Source: a virus
IMG/VR virus record: IMGVR_UViG_3300009182_000010
Location: 1 to 33,900 of that record
Direction: 5' to 3' (one strand)
DNA: 33,900 nt
The position numbers and the translations under genes are program-made. Within the stretch, counting starts at the first letter, position 1, and each line of letters begins with the position of its first letter. Below the pieces are notes generated by a model. The model worked only from the letters and a program-made list of their open reading frames with translations. It searched no databases and was not told the DNA's origin. Of this stretch, positions 8,332 to 16,460 are shown piece after piece.

Positions 8332-10343
8332 TGTTCAGTTACGCAACTAAATCTTCTAGTGCTCAATTAGACCCAAATTTTAAACAAGTAAGCACATTGC
8401 TTCATGGTGATGGTACTAATGGTACACAAAACAATACATTTTTAGATTCTTCTACAAATAACTATACGATTACTAGAACTGGAGCGCCTACACAAGGAAC
8501 ATTTACACCTTTTAGTCAGGCGGCAGGATATTGGAGTAATTATTTCCCAACTTCATCGTATGCAGTTGTTGCCACCAATGCTGCTTTTACTTATGGAACT
8601 GGTGATTTTACAATGGAGTGTTGGGTTTATTTAACTACAACAGGCACAATTCAATACATTATTGACCAAAGAAATAGCGGAACAGCCAATGCTGTAATTC
8701 CTGCAATTTATGTTTCAGCCTCTGATGTTCTTACTTATTTTGTATCTAATGCAGCGCAAATTACAGGCACAACAGCTTTAGTTGTAGGCACTTGGTATCA
8801 TGTTGCCGTTTCAAAATCTAGCGGTAATACAAAAATGTTTTTAAACGGAATTCAAGAAGGCTCTACTTATTCTGATTCAAATAGTTATGTAGCCAGTCGT
8901 GTATGTCTTAACGTCAATGGTGCAACTGGTGTTAATATTTTAGTTGGATATACATCTAATGTTCGATTGGTAAAAGGTACTGCCGTTTACACCGACAACT
9001 TCACACCTAGCACCATACCTTTAACAGCCATAACGAATACCAGTTTACTTACTTGTCAATCTAATCGTTTTATAGATAATTCAAGTAATAATTTTGCTTT
9101 AACACTTACAGGAACGCCACAGGTTCAACCTTGGAGTCCTTTTGCTCCCACATCTGCATATAACACAAGTGTCATTGGTGGTAGCGGATATTTTTCAGGG
9201 TCTGCAGGAAATTATTTAAGTGCTACATACAATACATCGTCTTTTGATTGGTGGACAACAGATTACACAATAGAAGGATGGGTATACCCAACAACATTGG
9301 CAGGATGGGGATATATAACTGCTTCAGATACGCAATCAACGCTTATTGGAAACGCAAACGCAACTTCAGTTATAAACTATTGGTCTTTTGGCCCATATAC
9401 AGATGGAACAGTTAAATTTAAATATTACAATGGTCTTTCTGTAACAGTTACATCTACTAATACTGTAAAAAGTAACCAATGGAATCATATTGCAATGGTT
9501 AAAAATTCCTCAGGAATTACATTATATGTAAATGGAATAAAAGATACAAATTCTGCAGTTTCTGGAACACCGCAATCTTCAACAGGAACACCTTTAATTA
9601 TAGGTCAAATCAACACTACAACAATTAATGGATACATTTCAAGCATTAGAATTGTAAAAGGTACTGCTCTTTACACAGCCAGTTTTACTCCACCAACAGC
9701 ACCCCTTACAGCCATTACAAATACTACATTACTTCTCAATGGAACTAATTCTGGCATTGTTGATAATGCTATTAAAAGCGATATAGTTACAGTAGGCTCA
9801 GCACAAATTAATACTTCTGTTGTGAAATATGGCACAGGTTCAATTAGTTTTAATGGAACAACAAGTTATTTAAACTTTCCAAATAACACTTATTATGCTT
9901 TTGGAACTTCAAATTTTACGATTGAAGCATGGGTTTATCCCAATTCTGTAACAGCTTTGCAATCTTTGATAGACACAAGGTCTACTGCGACAGCTACGAC
10001 AGGAATATTAATTTCAATTACTGCACTTGGGTTTATTTCTGTAACAGTTAATAACGCAATTTTGTTTACTTCTTCTACTGGAATTACAATAAGTGCATGG
10101 ACTCATGTGGCTGTAGTAAAAAATGGCTCAACTATTACACTTTATTTAAATGGTACAAAACCCCTTACTGGGTCAGGAACATCATCAACTAGTTTAACTG
10201 ACCAGTTTTTAAGACTTGGTGCATCTGCTGGAACAGCTGCAAACTTTTACAATGGTTATTTAGATGAAGTGCGTATTACTAACGGTATAGCACGATACAC
10301 AGCCAACTTTACTCCGCCAACTGCGCCATTTCCCAATCAATAA
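8331..10343 (+). CDS. Triple LamG/concanavalin-like lectin fibre protein
   Basis: A 670-residue protein made of three LamG (concanavalin A-like) jelly-roll domains at about residues 90-228, 311-460 and 528-668. Each begins with an F-T-M/I-E-x-W-V-Y strand, carries W-x-H-V/I-A and an L-N/V-N-G strand, and ends in R-I/L-x-x-G-x-A-x-Y-T-x-x-F-T-P. Such domains bind glycans in many proteins, so it is likely an adhesin at the fibre tip or baseplate. The copies differ enough to suggest old duplication. The start shares the A of the preceding stop (TAATG) and has only a weak ribosome site. No signal peptide or membrane segment is present, as expected for a virion protein. Confidence 0.88.
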   Translation: MFSYATKSSSAQLDPNFKQVSTLLHGDGTNGTQNNTFLDSSTNNYTITRTGAPTQGTFTPFSQAAGYWSNYFPTSSYAVVATNAAFTYGTGDFTMECWVYLTTTGTIQYIIDQRNSGTANAVIPAIYVSASDVLTYFVSNAAQITGTTALVVGTWYHVAVSKSSGNTKMFLNGIQEGSTYSDSNSYVASRVCLNVNGATGVNILVGYTSNVRLVKGTAVYTDNFTPSTIPLTAITNTSLLTCQSNRFIDNSSNNFALTLTGTPQVQPWSPFAPTSAYNTSVIGGSGYFSGSAGNYLSATYNTSSFDWWTTDYTIEGWVYPTTLAGWGYITASDTQSTLIGNANATSVINYWSFGPYTDGTVKFKYYNGLSVTVTSTNTVKSNQWNHIAMVKNSSGITLYVNGIKDTNSAVSGTPQSSTGTPLIIGQINTTTINGYISSIRIVKGTALYTASFTPPTAPLTAITNTTLLLNGTNSGIVDNAIKSDIVTVGSAQINTSVVKYGTGSISFNGTTSYLNFPNNTYYAFGTSNFTIEAWVYPNSVTALQSLIDTRSTATATTGILISITALGFISVTVNNAILFTSSTGITISAWTHVAVVKNGSTITLYLNGTKPLTGSGTSSTSLTDQFLRLGASAGTAANFYNGYLDEVRITNGIARYTANFTPPTAPFPNQ

Positions 10344-10351
10344 GGATTTAT

Positions 10352-10633
10352 ATGTTAATTGCAAAAATACAAGACGGAAAAATAATTGATTTAGCCGATT
10401 ACCAATCTATGTTTCCTAATACTTCTTTTGCTAGTAGTGGGCCAAATGCAAAATTTTTGGCAGATAACAACTGTATGCTTATTAACACCAATTTAGACCA
10501 TGATTCAAAAACCCAATTTTTGGAATCCACAGAACCTTATATTTTGGGCGATTGGGTATATACAGTTAAAGTATCGGAAAAGCCAATAGTAGAAGATGTT
10601 GATTTCACCAATACAACGGCTACCCTTTTATAA
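10352..10633 (+). CDS. Small fibre-associated protein, 93 aa
   Basis: A 93-residue protein with an N-terminal M-L-I-A-K-I-Q-D-G-K-I strand and a later Y-I-L-G-D-W-V-Y-T-V-K-V segment. The latter resembles the P-Y-x-x-D-G-x-V-Y-x-V pattern of short phage proteins next to tail fibres, some of which act as fibre chaperones. AAGGA precedes the ATG by seven bases. It follows the lectin gene by eight bases, so it probably belongs to the same fibre unit. Function is inferred from position only. Confidence 0.7.
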   Translation: MLIAKIQDGKIIDLADYQSMFPNTSFASSGPNAKFLADNNCMLINTNLDHDSKTQFLESTEPYILGDWVYTVKVSEKPIVEDVDFTNTTATLL

Positions 10634-10645
10634 TGTTTTCTTAAT

Positions 10646-11122
10646 ATGTTTCAGACCGCTTTTCAACCTAATGCGTTTCAAAATAACGCATTTCAGATTG
10701 TTGTTACCCCTACCCCACCTACTAAAACAGGTGGTGATGACGCATGGAGTCCAGAAGAAAGAAAGCGGTATAAGGCTTTACAAAAGAAATTAAGAATTGC
10801 CGAAGAAAAGCGTATTGAAGCATTAAAGACTGATGCCCAAAACCGCAAGCAAAAGATTACAGATTTAGTTGACCCTAAACCTGTTGCAAAAAAGAAACAA
10901 AATAAAGTACAATCCAATCAAGAAGTTAGCGTTGATATACCGTCAAACCTAGCAAATATTGACCGATACATCGCTAATCTTGTTCAACAGCAGCAAGACT
11001 TGCAAACCGCAGTAGCAATAAGGTCAGCTAAACTCCGCTTAGAGCAAGAGTTAGCAGTCCTAGAAGCCAAACGGCAAGCAGAATTAGACGATGAGGAAGC
11101 ATTATTAGCACTCTTACTTTAA
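10646..11122 (+). CDS. Coiled-coil fibre-region protein, 158 aa
   Basis: A 158-residue protein starting F-Q-T-A-F-Q-P-N-A-F-Q-N-N-A-F-Q, an imperfect F-Q-x-x-A/N repeat that I recognise from other phage virion proteins. A Pro/Thr linker follows, then a long charged helical region (E-E-R-K-R-Y-K-A-L-Q-K-K and later Q-Q-Q-D-L-Q-T-A-V) and an acidic Leu-rich C-terminus. It is probably a structural or assembly protein. It has no clear Shine-Dalgarno. Its 3' end overlaps the glycosyltransferase frame by 19 bases if that gene starts at ATT 11104. Confidence 0.72.
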   Translation: MFQTAFQPNAFQNNAFQIVVTPTPPTKTGGDDAWSPEERKRYKALQKKLRIAEEKRIEALKTDAQNRKQKITDLVDPKPVAKKKQNKVQSNQEVSVDIPSNLANIDRYIANLVQQQQDLQTAVAIRSAKLRLEQELAVLEAKRQAELDDEEALLALLL

Positions 11123-12012
11123 ATCCGCACACGGAATATAAAAAAGCCTACGAACACCTACACGCTGGTCGTTTAGACGCTGGATTTAGGCTATTTGAAT
11201 ATAGATGGCATCCTGAAATTATTGCTAACCAGGCACAACCCTACCATCAAAAGCTAAAAATGCCTGTATGGAGAGGTGAAAGCCTATTAGGGAAAACCAT
11301 TACTGTCCAAGCAGAGCAAGGTTTTGGTGACATTATTCAATATGCTCGCTTTTTGCCATTTTTAAAGGTAATGGGCGCTAAAAGTGTTGTTTTATTGCAA
11401 CATGGCTCATTGCATACATTATTTGGGCAAATGGATTGTATTGACACATTTACCAATATGCCAGAAGAAGGCATTGCCACAGAGTCAGACTATTGGATTG
11501 GCATTATTTCCTTGCCTTATTACATAAGTCTTGCACCAGCATACGCTAAGTCTTTATTTCCATGCAATTTAAAGAAGATTGTAGGGTCAGAAGGTTATTT
11601 AGACGCTATTCCTAGCAATATTCCTAAAAAACTCGCAGTTAATTGGTCAACTTCTAAAGGGCTTTTGCACTATGTACGCACAATGCACCCCGAAAAAATG
11701 CTTGAATTAGTAGGCCCTGATGCTTATTCATTTAACCCCGAAGAAGATAGATTTTGGAGTCCACTTCCTAAAGACGGCTGGCAAAAAGATTGGAATAAGA
11801 CTGCAAGCCATTTAAAGGCTTGTAAGGGGCTTGTAACAGTAGACACAGGCATAGCCCACCTAGCAGGTGCTTTGGGCGTTAAAACCATTGTAATCATGCC
11901 TAAAAAAGAGTTTAAATGCTGGCGCTGGAAACATGGCACTTGGTATGACTCTGTAGTCACAGTTGAAGAAGATGATGTTTATAAAATACCCGACCTCATA
12001 AGGAGAATGTAA
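11104..12012 (+). CDS. GT9-like/TPR-type glycosyltransferase, rare ATT start
   Basis: About 302 residues. The frame is open from 11095, after TGA 11092. Conserved sequence begins well before the first ATG (11260): Y-K-K-A-Y-E-H-L-H-A-G-R-L-D-A-G-F-R-L-F-E-Y-R, the TPR-like lead-in of phage and bacterial GT9-type enzymes. W-R-G-E-S-L-L-G-K-T-I, E-Q-G-F-G-D-I-I-Q-Y-A-R-F and C-terminal D-T-G-I-A-H-L-A-G-A-L-G follow. No ATG, GTG or TTG lies upstream in frame. ATT at 11104 sits seven bases after GAGG and is my choice; ATT 11101 is next. Starting at 11260 would remove about 52 residues. Such enzymes transfer sugars, here perhaps onto virion or host envelope. An undetected frameshift is the alternative. 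Confidence 0.8.
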   Translation: MSTLTLNPHTEYKKAYEHLHAGRLDAGFRLFEYRWHPEIIANQAQPYHQKLKMPVWRGESLLGKTITVQAEQGFGDIIQYARFLPFLKVMGAKSVVLLQHGSLHTLFGQMDCIDTFTNMPEEGIATESDYWIGIISLPYYISLAPAYAKSLFPCNLKKIVGSEGYLDAIPSNIPKKLAVNWSTSKGLLHYVRTMHPEKMLELVGPDAYSFNPEEDRFWSPLPKDGWQKDWNKTASHLKACKGLVTVDTGIAHLAGALGVKTIVIMPKKEFKCWRWKHGTWYDSVVTVEEDDVYKIPDLIRRM

Positions 12013-12386
12013 TGCTTTGCCCTAAATGTGGATATTCTGATGGCAATCATGTTGAAGCTAAAAAACTGACTGACGAAGAATTCTTTATGAAATGGTGGAC
12101 TCCTACTATTGGAGAAGAAGCCGCTAAAGCCTCTTGGTTAGATAAGGTTGCCATGAAAACTAGAGTAGCGCCCATGATTATTCCAGACATCCCAGGTCAT
12201 ATTTCTATGGCTGATGGCACTTGGGTAGATAGTCGCTCTAAACACAGAGAAAACCTAAAACGCAACCATTGCATTGAATTAGGCAACGATGTGCCAATGC
12301 AGCAAAAAGCCCCCGAAATGAGCAGACAGTCGCAAGAAGCAAGAAAACGACAAATTGCTGAATTAGCCTACGCCAAACTAAAATAA
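12012..12386 (+). CDS. Conserved phage protein, 124 aa
   Basis: A 124-residue protein with an N-terminal C-P-K-C-G (3-7), half of a zinc-ribbon motif; no second Cys pair is present. A later S-R-S-K-H-R-E-N-L-K-R-N-H-C-I-E-L-G-N-D segment recurs in phage proteins of unknown function in the scaffold/capsid neighbourhood. AGGAGA lies six bases upstream and the ATG shares a base with the preceding stop (TAATG). Followed by the scaffold gene after nine bases. Role unknown. Confidence 0.75.
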   Translation: MLCPKCGYSDGNHVEAKKLTDEEFFMKWWTPTIGEEAAKASWLDKVAMKTRVAPMIIPDIPGHISMADGTWVDSRSKHRENLKRNHCIELGNDVPMQQKAPEMSRQSQEARKRQIAELAYAKLK

Positions 12387-12395
12387 GGAAAAATC

Positions 12396-13442
12396 ATGGA
12401 AGAATTAGACCGCAGAGCATTATTAGAACAAGCAATGGAGTCAGCAGATGAGCAAGAACCCTTGGAAACAGAAGCGGTTTTGGAAAAAGATATACCCGAG
12501 GAGTCCTTTGAAAAGGAAGTTAGCCACGAAAATACAGAAGAACCTGCCGAGAATATTCAAGCTGTTGAACATGAGAGTACGAATGAAGAGGCGCAGGAAG
12601 CTGCTGAAGAAGTAAAACCTGTAAATCGCCCATCTACATGGAAAAAAGAATATGTCCAGATTTGGGACAAAATGGAAGCTGGCGAACAAATTAGTAAAGA
12701 AGATTTTACTAAGTTTGCTGAATATGCTAACCAACGTGAGTCTGAATACAAAAAAGGCGTAAGCACTTATAAAGCTGAAGCTGATAGAGCAAAGGCTTAT
12801 GAAGAAGCAGTTGCCCCTTATGCTAATGATTTACAAAGACGTGGCATTAAACCTGAACAATATATTAGTAATTTAGCTAGGGCTGACCAAATTTTGACCC
12901 ATGCACCAATGCAACAAAAAGTGCAGATATTTCAGCGACTTGCACAAGAATATGGCGTACAATTAAATGGTAGCGGTGAAATGCAACAATTTGACCCCTA
13001 CACGCAACAACTGATGAACCAGCTAAACATGGTTAATCAGGAAGTTTCAAGCATTAAAGGTCGGTTTGCCCAAGAGGAAAACCAACGCTTAATGAGTGAA
13101 ATTGAGAAGTACAGAAGTGATGTGGAGAAATACCCTCACTTTGATGTGGTAAGGGAAGAAATGGCTCAATTACTTGAGTTAGGGAAAGCCCAAGACCTAG
13201 AAACGGCTTACAAGAAAGCTGTGCGAATGAATGACGATGTATGGGCATTGGAACAGGAAAAACTCCTAAAAGATGCCAAACAGACGGCAATCAAGTCACA
13301 GCAAGTAGCGAAAGCTAAGGCTGCTGCGGTTAGTCCAAAGTCCACTACTCCTAGTGGAAAAGTGAGTAACCCAGAAGATAAAAAGGATAGACGCTCACTA
13401 ATCTCCGAGCAATTAGGAGAAGCAATGAGTCGTAGGGTTTAA
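12396..13442 (+). CDS. Capsid scaffolding protein
   Basis: A 348-residue protein with a very acidic N-terminal third (runs of Glu between about 10 and 75), a predicted long helical middle (Q-L-M-N-Q-L-N-M-V-N-Q-E-V-S-S-I-K) and a basic C-terminus (D-K-K-D-R-R-S-L-I-S). This composition and its place directly before the major capsid gene identify it as the internal scaffold that guides prohead assembly and then leaves. AAGGA lies eight bases before the ATG. No protease gene was recognised nearby, so the scaffold may be released intact as in P22. Confidence 0.82.
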   Translation: MEELDRRALLEQAMESADEQEPLETEAVLEKDIPEESFEKEVSHENTEEPAENIQAVEHESTNEEAQEAAEEVKPVNRPSTWKKEYVQIWDKMEAGEQISKEDFTKFAEYANQRESEYKKGVSTYKAEADRAKAYEEAVAPYANDLQRRGIKPEQYISNLARADQILTHAPMQQKVQIFQRLAQEYGVQLNGSGEMQQFDPYTQQLMNQLNMVNQEVSSIKGRFAQEENQRLMSEIEKYRSDVEKYPHFDVVREEMAQLLELGKAQDLETAYKKAVRMNDDVWALEQEKLLKDAKQTAIKSQQVAKAKAAAVSPKSTTPSGKVSNPEDKKDRRSLISEQLGEAMSRRV

Positions 13443-13482
13443 CTAGCCTAATTTTGGGCGCATTTTTTTAAGGATAATAATC

Positions 13483-14466
13483 ATGGCATTTGCTAACTCA
13501 GCAATCACCGATATTATCGCTACCACTATTCAAAGTCGTAGCGGTGAATTGGCAGACAACTTAACACAAAACAACGCAATTCTTCAGCGTCTTTCACAAA
13601 AAGGTAATATTAGGCCTTTCAGCGGGGGAAATGTCATACTCGAAGAAATCATGTATGACGATAGCACAACCAACAACGCTAACTCTTATAGCGGTTACGA
13701 AGTATTAAACATTGCTCCAGATAGCCCTATTTCTGCTGCTCAGTATAAAATTGCTCAGTACGCTGACGCAGTTACTATGTCTGGCTTAGAGATGTTGCAA
13801 AACAGCAGCAAAGAAGCAATCATTGATTTGTTAGATGGTCGTATGCAAGTTTCTGAAGCTCGCTTGTTAAACCGTATTTCTGGTGACTTGTATGGTAACG
13901 GTACTGGTAATGGTGGTAAGAACTTGGATGGTTTAGGCGCTGCTGTTGCAGTTTCTCCTACATCTGGTACTTACGGTGGTATTAACCGTGCTGTATGGAC
14001 TTTCTGGCAGAACCAAATTACTACTGGTGCTACTGGTGGTACTTCTGGAAACATTTTGTCAAAAATGACTGACGCTGCTATCAAACAGATTCGTGGCACA
14101 GACAAAGCTGACTTAATCGTTGCTGGTAACACAATGTATTCCTACTATGTAGGCGCATTGCAAGCTATTCAGCGTATTGCTGCTGAAGAATCTGGCGCTG
14201 CTGGTTTTGCTTCCCTCAAATTCTACGGTGGCGGTACTTCTGCTGACGTAGTATTGGGTGGTGGTTATGGCTCACAAGAAACAGCTACATATATGTATTT
14301 CTTGAACACCAACTACATTTTCTTACGCCCACACAAAGAGCGTAACTTTGTACCTATTGGTGGTGAGCGCCAAGCAATTAACCAAGACGCTATTGTGAAA
14401 CTGTATGGTTGGGCTGGTAACTTGACAACTTCAAACAGCTTCCTACAAGGCTTGTTGACAACCTAA
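13483..14466 (+). CDS. Major capsid protein
   Basis: A 327-residue capsid subunit of the HK97 fold by pattern: N-terminal helix, the extended segment G-N-I-R-P-F-S-G-G-N-V-I-L-E-E, a spine-helix region S-K-E-A-I-I-D-L-L-D-G-R, and a C-terminal D-K-A-D-L-I-V-A-G-N-T-M-Y followed by L-R-P-H-K-E-R-N-F-V-P. It forms the icosahedral shell. AAGGA sits nine bases before the ATG and the gene is flanked by short non-coding gaps, consistent with high expression. Codons are visibly more regular (many GGT, GCT, CGT) than in neighbours, as expected for the most abundant protein. Confidence 0.9.
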   Translation: MAFANSAITDIIATTIQSRSGELADNLTQNNAILQRLSQKGNIRPFSGGNVILEEIMYDDSTTNNANSYSGYEVLNIAPDSPISAAQYKIAQYADAVTMSGLEMLQNSSKEAIIDLLDGRMQVSEARLLNRISGDLYGNGTGNGGKNLDGLGAAVAVSPTSGTYGGINRAVWTFWQNQITTGATGGTSGNILSKMTDAAIKQIRGTDKADLIVAGNTMYSYYVGALQAIQRIAAEESGAAGFASLKFYGGGTSADVVLGGGYGSQETATYMYFLNTNYIFLRPHKERNFVPIGGERQAINQDAIVKLYGWAGNLTTSNSFLQGLLTT

Positions 14467-14471
14467 TAGTT

Positions 14472-14483
14472 GGGGGAAACCCC
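14472..14483 (+). terminator. Short GC hairpin after the capsid gene
   Basis: GGGG-GAAA-CCCC, a four-base-pair stem with a GNRA-type tetraloop, lies six bases after the capsid stop and is followed by TTCTATTTTG. It is too short for a sure terminator. It may tune read-through or protect the 3' end of the capsid message. Confidence 0.4.
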
Positions 14484-14520
14484 TTCTATTTTGTTACTTA
14501 ATATATAAAGGAAATAAATC

Positions 14521-14820
14521 ATGGCATTTTCAACACTCCCTATCGCAGGTGTAGATTTAACAGATACACAAACCGTTGCTGAACAGGCTTTAAATGGCGG
14601 TACTGTTCCAACATTTGGCCCACTCGGTGCAGAAACATTTGCTTCCGATGGTCGCCGTTATGTATGGGCAGTTGCTGGTGCAGCTATTACAGCTTCCACT
14701 ACAACTTGCTCTATTAACGCATCAACCTTTGTAGCTACTGGCTCTGCTGGTACTTACTTAGCCCCAGCCGTAGCAATGGCTTCAGGCGATTATGGTTGGT
14801 TCTCAGCAGCTTCTGTTTAA
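14521..14820 (+). CDS. Probable head decoration or capsid-associated protein
   Basis: A 99-residue Ala/Thr/Ser-rich, beta-type protein (G-G-T-V-P-T-F-G-P-L-G, then Y-V-W-A-V-A-G-A-A-I-T). AAGGAAA precedes the ATG by six bases. Its place between the capsid gene and a terminator, and its low charge, suggest a capsid decoration or cement protein. I do not recognise the family. It shares its first residues M-A-F with the capsid protein, but not more. Confidence 0.68.
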   Translation: MAFSTLPIAGVDLTDTQTVAEQALNGGTVPTFGPLGAETFASDGRRYVWAVAGAAITASTTTCSINASTFVATGSAGTYLAPAVAMASGDYGWFSAASV

Positions 14821-14858
14821 TAGGTTAACCCTCTTAAATTGAAAATGTAGTAAAACGG

Positions 14859-14893
14859 GGACTCTCTCAAAAGGGGAGTCCTTTTTTCTTTTT
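14859..14893 (+). terminator. Rho-independent terminator after the head genes
   Basis: GGACTC (14859-14864) pairs with GAGTCC (14876-14881), with further weak T-G and C-G pairs inside. It is followed at once by CTTTTTTCTTTTT-like T-rich sequence. It lies 38 bases after the decoration-like stop and 30 before the next gene. This is the clearest intrinsic terminator in the window and separates head from tail genes. Confidence 0.85.
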
Positions 14894-14923
14894 ATAAACC
14901 CAAACCACTTTGGAGAATTAAAA

Positions 14924-15547
14924 ATGGCAATAGAGTCCGATATTCAAAACGCAGATTCACGATTAGCAGTCCAATTCTATAAAAAAAGTATGCGACAAGA
15001 AGATGCTTCTAATGAAGCTGGCAGACCGATTTTTAAAGAATTCGATTTTGTACGCATTATGATTCCTGGTGATAATTTGACAGAAATTGACACTTATGCC
15101 CAAGAATCTCATAAACAGCGTTTTCCTCGTCAATGGGCGCATTATCAAAACCAAGTAGCAGGACACGAAGATATTATTGGCACACCTTTAGACCAATGGC
15201 CTCAAGTTACTCGTAGTCAAGCTGAAGAATTGCGTGGGCTTAAATTCCACACAGTAGAGTCTATTGCAGACTGTTCTGACCAGCAACTTCAACGTATTGG
15301 CATGGTAGCTGGGATGTCACCCCATAATTTTCGCCAAAAAGCCAAGGCTTTCTTGAATTTAGCCAATGATTCTGCCGAAGTAGCACAAAGAGAAGCAGAA
15401 TTAACGCAACTCAAAGAAGAAAATGCTAAAATCAAAGCAGAAACAGATGCGAATCTATCCAAAATGCAAGAACAAATGGAAGCGCTACTTGCGGCTGTTG
15501 CGGAAAAGACTCCTAAAACACGCAAACCGAAAGTAGTCGAGGCTTAA
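14924..15547 (+). CDS. Conserved phage virion-region protein, 207 aa
   Basis: A 207-residue protein. The first half carries F-V-R-I-M-I-P-G-D and R-F-P-R-Q-W, then G-T-P-L-D-Q-W-P (about 86-93). A segment L-K-F-H-T-V-E-S-I-A-D-C-S-D-Q-Q-L-Q-R-I-G (about 105-125) resembles a helix-hairpin-helix-like turn. The last 70 residues are a coiled coil ending in a basic tail. I recognise this arrangement as a conserved phage protein, usually beside capsid and connector genes, with no agreed function. GGAGA precedes the ATG by eight bases. It is the first gene after the terminator, so a promoter may lie in 14882-14923, but none is convincing. Confidence 0.72.
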   Translation: MAIESDIQNADSRLAVQFYKKSMRQEDASNEAGRPIFKEFDFVRIMIPGDNLTEIDTYAQESHKQRFPRQWAHYQNQVAGHEDIIGTPLDQWPQVTRSQAEELRGLKFHTVESIADCSDQQLQRIGMVAGMSPHNFRQKAKAFLNLANDSAEVAQREAELTQLKEENAKIKAETDANLSKMQEQMEALLAAVAEKTPKTRKPKVVEA

Positions 15548-15548
15548 T

Positions 15549-16460
15549 ATGTCCCAAACAATGCTCCAAATGGTTCAACAAACTGCTGCCGAGTTAAACT
15601 TGGCAGTACCTACTTATGTTGTAGGCAATACTTCACAAGATGTTCAGCAAATCCTAGCGCTTATGAATGGCGCTGGATATGACCTTCTTAAAGAGTATGA
15701 TTGGCAAGCATTGCAGGTTCAATATCGTTTCTATACTCAATCTTTAACCGCCAATGCCACAACTGTTAATGGTTCTACTACATTAACTTTTGAGGCTGGC
15801 ACAGATTTAAGCAATGTTACAAGCCAATGGCAATTAAGTGGCTATAACATTCCGCAAGACACTTATGTTGTAAGCGCAAATAACACTACTAAAGTAGTAG
15901 TAATGAGCCAAATGGCTAGTGGCACAGGCACACAGTCAGTAGTATGCGCTCAGACTGCTTATGACTTACCTGCTGACTTTGAAACCATTACAGACCGCAC
16001 TCATTGGGATAAATCTAAACATTGGGAAATGTTAGGCCCTGAAGATGCCCAACAATGGCAATGGTTAAAGTCTGGTTATATTTCTACTGGGCCACGAGTA
16101 CGCTGGCGTATTCTAGATAACCAATTTCAAATATGGCCTATTATGAATACCCAAGAGTATTTAGGTTGGGAATATAGAAGTAAAGGTTGGGCAAGAAGCG
16201 CTGCTGGTGCTGTGAAGAATAGCTTTACTGCCGACACAGATACTACTGTTTTAGATGACAGAATTATGGTTTTGCTCACTAAAATGAAGTATTGGGGCAT
16301 TAAAGGCTTTGACACTACTGTTGTAGCTCAAGATTATGCTCGTTACTTGTCTGTTGCTAAAGCCAATGACAAAGGCGCTCCTAATCTTTCTTTTGCGCCA
16401 TATCCTTCAAAAGTCTTAATTGGTTACGCAAACATTCCTGATACTGGCTACGGCTCATAA
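15549..16460 (+). CDS. Head-to-tail connector (P22 gp4-like adaptor)
   Basis: A 303-residue protein. The N-terminus (Q-Q-T-A-A-E-L-N-L-A-V-P, then L-A-L-M-N-G-A-G-Y-D-L-L and D-W-Q-A-L) matches a widespread phage protein that I associate with connector or adaptor rings docking on the portal. The middle is beta-rich with T-Y-V-V-S-A-N, and the C-terminal half is aromatic-rich (W-R-I-L-D-N-Q-F-Q-I-W-P). In P22-like phages the adaptor and the nozzle protein are adjacent, as here. GAGG lies upstream of the ATG. The stop overlaps the next ATG (TAATG). Exact equivalence to gp4 is inferred. Confidence 0.72.
   Translation: MSQTMLQMVQQTAAELNLAVPTYVVGNTSQDVQQILALMNGAGYDLLKEYDWQALQVQYRFYTQSLTANATTVNGSTTLTFEAGTDLSNVTSQWQLSGYNIPQDTYVVSANNTTKVVVMSQMASGTGTQSVVCAQTAYDLPADFETITDRTHWDKSKHWEMLGPEDAQQWQWLKSGYISTGPRVRWRILDNQFQIWPIMNTQEYLGWEYRSKGWARSAAGAVKNSFTADTDTTVLDDRIMVLLTKMKYWGIKGFDTTVVAQDYARYLSVAKANDKGAPNLSFAPYPSKVLIGYANIPDTGYGS

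Noticed and set aside
11104-11122. Programmed -1 frameshift joining the 158-aa gene to the glycosyltransferase
   Set aside because: TTTAAAT at the overlap is a slippery-type heptamer, but it is in the glycosyltransferase frame rather than the upstream frame. An ATT start with a good ribosome site is simpler.
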